From: Candidatus Obscuribacterales bacterium
Lineage (GTDB): Bacteria; Cyanobacteriota; Vampirovibrionia; Obscuribacterales; Obscuribacteraceae
Direction: 5' to 3'
NCBI GenBank assembly: GCA_019637435.1
Contig: JAHBVO010000006.1
Location: forward strand, 1 to 64,000
Length of the DNA stretch: 64,000 bases
Part shown: piece by piece, positions 41,101 to 50,100 of the stretch
Layout: every line of letters begins with the position of its first letter
Numbering within the stretch: position 1 is the stretch's first letter
Program-made: the position numbers and the translations under genes
Notes under the pieces: generated by a model
Databases searched by the model: none
What the model saw: the letters and a program-made list of their open reading frames with translations, nothing else
What the model was told of the DNA's origin: nothing

Positions 41101-44100
41101 GGCGACATCAGCCTTGATGCGGCTGTCACGGCCACGTCTGGGACGCTAACCCTGACAACGAGTTCAACTGGCAACATCTCGCAATCGGTTGCCTTGAGCG
41201 CTCCGACTCTGCAAATCAACCTGGGATCAGGTACTGCTGCGCTGACCTCGGCAAACAACGTAGGGACTTTAAACACCTCTGTATCTGGTACCGGAAGTGT
41301 CGCGTTCAATAACGGAAATAACGATCTGGCATTAAACACAATCACCGGTCAGAATCAGTCGCTGTCAGTCTCGACCACCGGCGAAATCACGACGTCGGGC
41401 GGACCATTCCAGGTCGTGGGGCTCGATCTTGACGCGACAGCGATCACACTCAACACTGCGGTCACCGCGACGGGTACCGCATCGCTCACAACAACGACCG
41501 GAGATCTGACAATTGCGGCGACCGGCTCTCTCATCGGAAGCGGAGACAAAACACTCCAGACCGCAAGTGGCACCATCGCCATCAATGGCAACCTGTCCGG
41601 GACGAACGTCGACCTCATAGCGACTGGCGCCGGCAATATCTCTAACAATGCCACCATCAATGCCACCACACTGGGTATCAGCATCACGTCCGGAACTGTT
41701 ACACAAACAGGTTCTATAACCGCGGCAACTGTCAACACTTCAATGACGAGCGGATCAATAACGCTCACCGGTAACTCAGTGGGCGCTTTGAACGCTACGT
41801 TCAATACGGTCGGCGCTGGCTCCCTTGTTTTCGGAAACACGACGGATCTAGCATTGAGCGTAACCGGAACTGCAAATTCGCTTTACATCGGCTCCGCCGG
41901 TGTTCTGGATCTTCAATCAGGCATCACGGCGAATTCGATTGGCTTGAGTAGCTCAGGCACCTTGACTATTGATCAGAACCTCGTTGCTCTGACCGGAGTC
42001 TCCAACTTCACCTCCACCGCAGGAGATCTCGTAGTCACCGCATCCGGTTCCGTCAGCGGTGCCGGTTCGCTTCTCACCTTCTACGGTAATAATGTAGACA
42101 TCAACGGTTCAGTTTCGACCTCGAACGGTCATATCCAGATCGCCAATGCTGGTGGAGCGTCGCAGACAATCACGCTAGACGCGGCGGTGAGTGCCAGCGG
42201 CACTCTGGAGATTCTCGGTGGCGCTGGTACGACAACACAGACTGTTGCAATTTCAGCCGACCAGCTGACAGTCACCTTGTTTGGTGGCACGGTCAATTTG
42301 ACCAATTCCGGAAACAGCGTGACAAGTCTGACCACGAACGACCTCACGACAAGTTCAATCAACTTCAACAACGGAACTAACCCGCTCACCATTGGTAGCA
42401 TCACCGGTTCCAATCAAAGTCTCACTGTGTCGGCTGGCGCCATCACAACGTCGTCAGCGATTGTGGTGAACAATCTTTCCCTGACCTCGACCGGTTCTGG
42501 AAATGACATCACCCTCGCAGATTCGGTGACCGGCACGACGTCCATCACGCTAAACTCAGCGGACGACATCGTACAGAACTCCGGCACCATAGGTGGTGGA
42601 GCTTTCATGCTGACATTCGGCACTAACTCGCTCACACTACAGACAGACGTGACATCGCTGACCAGCAGTGGCACTCCGGCAGTTTCTCAGCTGCAAGTGC
42701 TCGAAGCGAATAGCATTCAACTCCTGGCGCAATCGGTCAGCAATTTGTCAGTGACCGCAGGCTCTGCGGGCTCGGGCGATATCACAACCGGTGCCGATCT
42801 CACAGCGACGACACTCTCGCTCAACGCCAACGGCGGCGACATCACGCTGACTAACAACCTGACTGCAGCGATAATCTCGTTGACGGCCTCAGGTTCGATT
42901 ACATCGGCAGGTGTGCTCGATGTAGACACTTTGACTCTCACCGGCGGCAATATTGGAACGTTGCTGGCGCCCGTTCGCATCAGTTCAGCAACGTCGACAC
43001 TGGTCACGATAGCCTCCAGTGGTAATGTGTTCGTCTCGAAACTTGATTCCAATCTACTTGCAGTATCCCCAGGAGCTACGGCAACTAACTTGACTCTCAC
43101 GGCGGATGTTTTGGAAACAAGAGGCGCGACGCTCACCGGAGCATTTAACGCCACTGCCAATGACTACTCCGCCAACGGGCCCCTCCAAGCCACCAGCATT
43201 ACCGTTGCTAGCGAAGCTGGAAGCGGTCTGGTCGTCAATGGACTCGCCAGCGCCGTGATGACCGCGACAAGCGGTTCAGTCAACTTCACTGCCACCGCCA
43301 GTGACCTCACGCTAAACGGCGCGATGACATTCAATGGCACGACGAATCTGACAGTAAGCCCATTCAACGATATCGTTGTAAGCACTGGCGCCAACTATGT
43401 AGGCAACGACACCGTCAATCTCAACACCTGCTCAATAGTTCTGCAAGGCAACATCAGCGGAGACCCGTTGAACTTCAACTGCCCGCTCGGCGCAGGCACC
43501 ATCGCTAACTCGACTGGTGACGTGGACCTCACAGGATTGAATTTGAACTTCTCCGGTCAATCGCTGGCAATAATTGCTTCCGGCAACGTCCTTGCTGGTA
43601 CAAATACACTAATAAACCTCTCCTCCAGCACCGGAGATGCCGGTGACTTGCTCGTCGTGGCAGGCTTCGACTTCACACCGGCGACGGGTGGTCAAGTCGG
43701 TCCTGTAGCTACTTTGTTCACGATGGGGGCGCCGAACGCCACCGGCGGCAATATCAACCTGGTTGGTTTGACCGTCAACACCACATCGACAAACGGCGCA
43801 GGCGGTGACGTTCAACTAATCGCTAACGGCGGCTCCTCGTTCTCCGGTCAAATTGCCGCAGGAAACTTCAACACTACAGGCTCTACCGCGAACGGTTCAT
43901 TCACAGTAATCGCTGAAAATGGATTTACCGCAGGAACAATAAGCAGCGGAACCGTTTCGATCACGAATGCAGAACCGGTAATCACCGGCGGAACCATTCT
44001 GATTGGTAATGGCGAGCAACTCGGCGCTGGTTCATTCAGTGCCGGTGCCGCAACTTCGGGAGACATCATTGTAGGCTCCATCAACGCAAATGGTGCAGAC

Positions 44101-47100
44101 GTCACAATCACTGCAGGCACCACCGTTTTTGACGACATCACCATCACCTCCCTCGGCGCAAACAACTTGAACCTCAATGTCGGAGCAGGCATCGTTGAAA
44201 TCGCAAACAGCGACGTCAATGTTTTGAACACGAACGCAGGCGGCGATGCTTTCATCAGATTAAATTCCAACGTGAATGGTATTGAACTTGGAAGCATCAG
44301 CGGCGCAACTCAAGACCTGAGCGTCACTGATGACACGTCGATAGCGACAACCTCCGGATTCACCACCGGCGACCTCTGGTTGGTTGCACCGACCATCTCG
44401 CTGGACCACGCTATCGTGACAAACGGCTCGACGAACATCACAGCAGTGAATTCTCTCCAACTCAATGCGAGTTTGACTGGCGCAGGCTACAAATCACTTT
44501 CTTCCAGCGGTACCTTCACTATCAACGCTCAACTCAGCAGCTCCGCTTACATCCAACTTGGAGTCGGCGGCGTCCTCACCGACACAGCCCTGGGCTTCGT
44601 AACGGCGCCCACACTGTATCTGTACGGTGATAGCGGCTCAGTCACGACCCTCGATTCAGCATCAAACAATGTCGGCACATTGAATACCGACAGCACTGGA
44701 GCAGCCTCGATCGCCTACAGCAACGGCGCTAACGACCTGGTACTTGGCACTGTCACTGGTGCTGGTCAAAATCTGACTGTTTCAACAACTGGAAATCTCG
44801 ACCAGACAACAGCGATCAACATCGCGAGCTTGAATCTTTCAGGCGGTGGAACCGGACTTAACATCGACTTCGGCATAACCACATCTGGTTTAGCCAGCCT
44901 CAATGCGACGGCAGGCGACCTCACAGTCACAGGAGTTATCGACGGAGCCGGTGATAAACAGCTCACAGCGCTTGGCGCGGTCAACATCAATAGCGCGGTA
45001 AGTGGACAGAATGTGAGCATCACAGGTAGTACCATCGCTCTCGACGCTACTGTCACCGGCTCTACAACAATTGCCCTGGACGCAAACGGCGCGATCACTC
45101 AGACATCCGGCAGTGTAAGTGGCGGAGCATTGACGGTGGCTTTCGGAAGTGGACCTCTCACGCTCGCTACTGACGTCACCTCGTTGTCGACAGACGCGGT
45201 TGGTCAAAGCCTGACCATCAATGAAGCTAACGGCATCCAGCTGTTGGCACAAAACATCGACAACCTGCTTATCTCCGCGGGTCTGACTTCGGCAGGCGCA
45301 ATCACCACGGGCGCTACCGTCACAGTGGGCAACACGCTGAGCCTGACGGATAACAATGGCGGCATCAGCCTGTCTAATAGCATCCTTGCACAAAATACGC
45401 TTCTGTTCTCCAACACAAGCATCACGCAAAGCAGTGGTGTCATCAGTAGTGACGCTCTATCTATCGATGTCAGCGGAGGTAGTTCTACCCTAACAACTGA
45501 CGTCAACTCGTTGACCGTCGCCCTGTCGAACAACGCAACCGTCACCGTCAATGAAGACGGCGGAATCGCGATAGTTTCGGGAAGCGGCGGAAACGGCAGC
45601 TTGACAGTGAATGCAGGACGCAATAATACTGGCGACATTACAACCTCTGGTTCATTGTTGAATACGATCGACGTGACTGGAACTCTGACGCTGGACAACA
45701 ATAATGGCGGCATAAGCTTGTCGGTCGACATCAACGGAACAACAGCAGTCAATCTCGACGCGTCGACCTCGATCAGCCAATCAGGAGCCCTGATCTCCGG
45801 AGGGGCACTCTCGGTAGCATTCGGCACGACGGCTAGCCTCTCTACATCTGTCGCATCTCTGACGACGAATGCGCCTGGTAGAACTCTGAACATATTCAAT
45901 GACGGTGCTCTAAGCTTGCTTGGACAAACTCTGGACACGCTCAATCTTACAAACCAGGGCGATGTCACTACGAATGCAACCTTCAGCGTCGGCACGCTCA
46001 ACATCAGCACAGTCACCGCAGGTGATATCAACCTCAATAGCAACGTGACAGGCACAACAGCTATCATTCTCGACGCTGCGGGCTCCATCAGCCAGGGAGC
46101 AGGCAACATCCTGGCAGGTGGAAACCTGACCCTGACCTATGCCGCTGGTCCAGTAACCCTCACCACCGATGTCACTTCATTGGCCTCGAATGGTCCAGGA
46201 ACCTTGACCATTAACGAAGACGATGGAATTCAACTGTACGCACAAAATGTGACTGCGCTCACTGTCAATGCGGGCAGAAACAATGCTGGCAACATCACCA
46301 CAGCGGCAAACATCTCCGTCAGTGATTTGACTCTCGATAACAATAACGGCTCGATTGCAATCTCGAACAACCTGACGGCAACCAACGTGACACTTGATGC
46401 GTCCGGAACGATCACTCAATCGGCGGGCATCATCAACGGAACCACGCTTTCCGTCGGCTTCGGAAGCGGACCTGTCGCTCTGACAACCAACGTATCGAAC
46501 TTGACCACGACGACCGGCGGTTCACTCACCGTTAACGAAAACGACGGCATCAATCTGCTCGCTCAATCAGCGACTAATTTGACCGTCAATGCGGGTCTCA
46601 CAGGTGCAGGCGCCATCACGACCGGTGCAAACATCTCCGTCGCGGGATCACTCAATCTGATCAATAGCAACGGTGCAATTAACCTGAATAACAACATTGC
46701 AGGTTCCGTCGGTGTCTCACTCGACGCTTCCACTACGATTACGCAAGCTGGTGGCACCTCAATCAACGGTGGTGCGCTGAGCCTCGCCTTCGGAAGCGGA
46801 CCAGTAAGCCTGACCACCGATGTAGCGTCGCTAACCACGGACGCAGCCGGAAACGCCCTCAGCATCAACGAAGCCAACGGCATCCAACTGCTAGGTCAAA
46901 ACCTTGATCAATTGGTTGTGACGGCTGGTCTGAGTGGGGCAGGTGATATCACGACCGGTGCAGATATCGTAGTTCCGGTTCTATCACTAACCAACAACAA
47001 CGGGTCGATTGCCCTTTCCAATAACATCAATAGCACCACGTCGGTTGTCCTTGATGCTTCGGCAACGATCAGCCAGACCGCTGGCACGGTGACAACGGAC

Positions 47101-50100
47101 GCCCTCGAAGTCGACTTCGGAACAAGTCCGGTCACACTGGCGACAAACGTGAATTCGCTTACGTCCTTCAGTGGTGGCGGTTCACTCACGATCAATGAAT
47201 CGAACGGTATCAACATTGGCGTGGTCGACGTCGATAACCTGACGGTCAACGCGGGCTTGACCGGAGCTGGAACTCTCGTCGTGAATGCTTCACTCAGCTT
47301 GAGTGGCGCACTGGTTCTCGATAACAGCAACGGCTCGATCGACCTCTCCACCGCCATCAGCGCTAACTCAATAACGCTTGATGCTTCGACGACAATCAAT
47401 CAGTCAGCTGGATTACTGTCTGCTACCGACTTGAGTGTTGCCTTCGGAGACGACACTACTGTCGAACTCGATACCAACGTCGCGTTCCTGACGACTGCAA
47501 ACTCCCTGGGCGGAACTCTCACAATCAATGAAAACAACGACATTGCGCTGAAGAGCCAGAACATAACCGATCTCAACATCAATGCGGGCGTGGTCTCGGC
47601 TGGTGGCATCACCTTCTTCTCTCCAGTCACGGTTGCTGGCGCGATGACGCTAACCAGCAATCAAGGCTCAATCAACTTCAACAACAATGTCTCGGCAGGT
47701 TCGGTTAACGCAACAGTGGTGAATGGAGCAGATCTGTTCATCGGCGCTACCGTGGACGCAACGACTGTCACACTCACCACCAATGGCGGTGGCATTCTTG
47801 AAGTCTCTTCCGGCAACGTTGTAGCCACTACACTGAATCTGAACTTGAACGGTGGCACGCCGGGCAGCGCAGACCTGAGCACCAATGCAAATGCGGTCGG
47901 CACCCTCAATAGCGCAGGCGGCGGAAGCGTTTCCCTCAATAACGGAAACACTGCTCTCAACCTTGGAACGCTCGGAGCCGGTCAATCACTGACCGCAAGT
48001 TCTACGGTCTCGATCACCACTACATCTGATGTCACAACCACCGGTGATGTCACTCTCACTACGGCCTCGCTCGTAAACGGTTTCGACCTTGCAGCAAACT
48101 CAATTACTGTCGCAAGTCAGACTGGTAGCGGACTGTCGGTCAATGGTTTGACCGGTGGAACGTTCAATGCCACCGGCAGCGGTGAAGTTGTGAGCATGAC
48201 TGCTACCAACGGTTCTCTCGATCTGTTCGGTACAATGACATTCATCAGCGAAACCGATATGTACGCAGACGACATCGAATTCCATGTCAACACTGGAGCA
48301 AATGTGACCGGTCAGCAAAGATTGACGGTTCATGCCTGCGACGTGAACTTGCAGGGAGCGATCGTTGCCAACCCGCTTATCTTCGATTGCCAGTTCAGCG
48401 AACTGACAATCGGTAATGGTGCGGGCGACGTCGTCCTCACCGGCGACATTCAAGCTCTCAGCCGCTCGGTCGCGATCATCGCATCAGGCAGCATCATAGG
48501 CAGTGGTATCACCTCTATCGACCTCTCCAATCCGGGTGGACCGGCTGGAACCCTGACCATGGTCGCCGGCTTCGACTTCACACCAGCGGATACTCCGCAA
48601 TTCGAAGATTCGACGACGCCTTTCACAGGCTTCACCGCTAATGCCACTGGCGGAAATATCGACCTCGGCAACGTCACGATCAATGTATCCAGTGGAACTG
48701 ACACCGCAGGCAGCGTCACAGCGGTCGCCAATGGAGGCACGACAAATGCTGGCACGATTACCGTCGGCGCAATCAATGCCAACGGTGCCGGTGCTGCAGG
48801 AACCGTCCTCCTGGTCGGTGAAAGCGGTGTCACCGCTGGCACCATCACAGCCACCGGCGGATCGGCTGGAACGGTTTCACTCCTGGCGGCTCAACCGACA
48901 ACAAGCGGCGTGCCGACAATTTTGAACGGCGTGCTCTCGGGCGGTACCTTCCAAGCAGGTGCTATCACATCCGGCGATATCACCACCGGCGCTATTACCG
49001 CGACAAATGTCACGCTCCAAACAGAGGGTGCGAGCAGCGCTATCACTCTTAATGGTGCACTGACCTCATCCAACCTGAACATCCTGGCTGGCGCAGGAAC
49101 TATCGACATCACGAGCAGCGGTTCGAATACCATCGCCGCTCAAGCCGATGGCTCCGGAAACGGCGGGACGCTCAACGTGAGCTCCTCCGACATAATCGGC
49201 GGCGCTGGCGCGATTAACCTGACCGCGACTGGTTCTACCGGCAACGGCGGTTCAATCTTCTTCGAGCATAACGGCAACGCTGCTATGACCGTAGGCTCCG
49301 AATACACCTTCGACGCTAGCGGCGCCCTCAACGGTGGCTTCGTCAACCTGCGTTCGCTGGATGCGGACATCATTATCAATGGTGGATTGACCGCTGCCGG
49401 CACCAACGGCGATGGCGCAAGATACGTACTTCAAGCAGGGGTTCCAGTCAGACTGGTACTGAATGACACGTCCTTCCTCAGCGAAGCAAATGCGACGGGG
49501 GCGAACGGCAATGGTGGAACTCTCAGCCTGACAGGCGGCACCATCGTCGCGGCGAGTTCCGCAGCGCAGCCGCTGTTACTCAGCGCCAATGGTAATGGCA
49601 CCGGAAATGGTGGCTCAGTGTTCTACACGTCGAGCGACGTCACCCAGACATTCGTCGGAGCTCCTGCAAAGGCACCGAAAGGCGCTGCAATCTTCCTCGA
49701 ACTCAGCGCCACGAGCGGCACCGCAGGTGGTGATGGTGGTATCGCAAGCGTGGAAGTCGGCGGCAACCTGACGGTCGATCCGACCGCAATCAATGCCGGA
49801 CCGCTTGCAACGACTGGAAACCACAATGGTGGTTCTTATCAATTGAGCGCAGGCACTAACGCTCCCAAAGGTGCTTACCTGGTTATAAACGGAAGTCTTG
49901 ACGCCAGCGGCGTCGGTACGGGTGGCGGCGGGTCAATCGATCTGAGAACCAACAACAAGAAGGCCTTCATCGTCGGCTCGACCAAGAATCTGAAGAACGG
50001 CGTCAAAGGAACTCTAACCGCTAATGGAAACGGCGGCACTGTGGTTCTTCGCAACGCTGGCGGCGGTCTGACCGTGTCGACCTCCAATGCGCTCGTCGGC

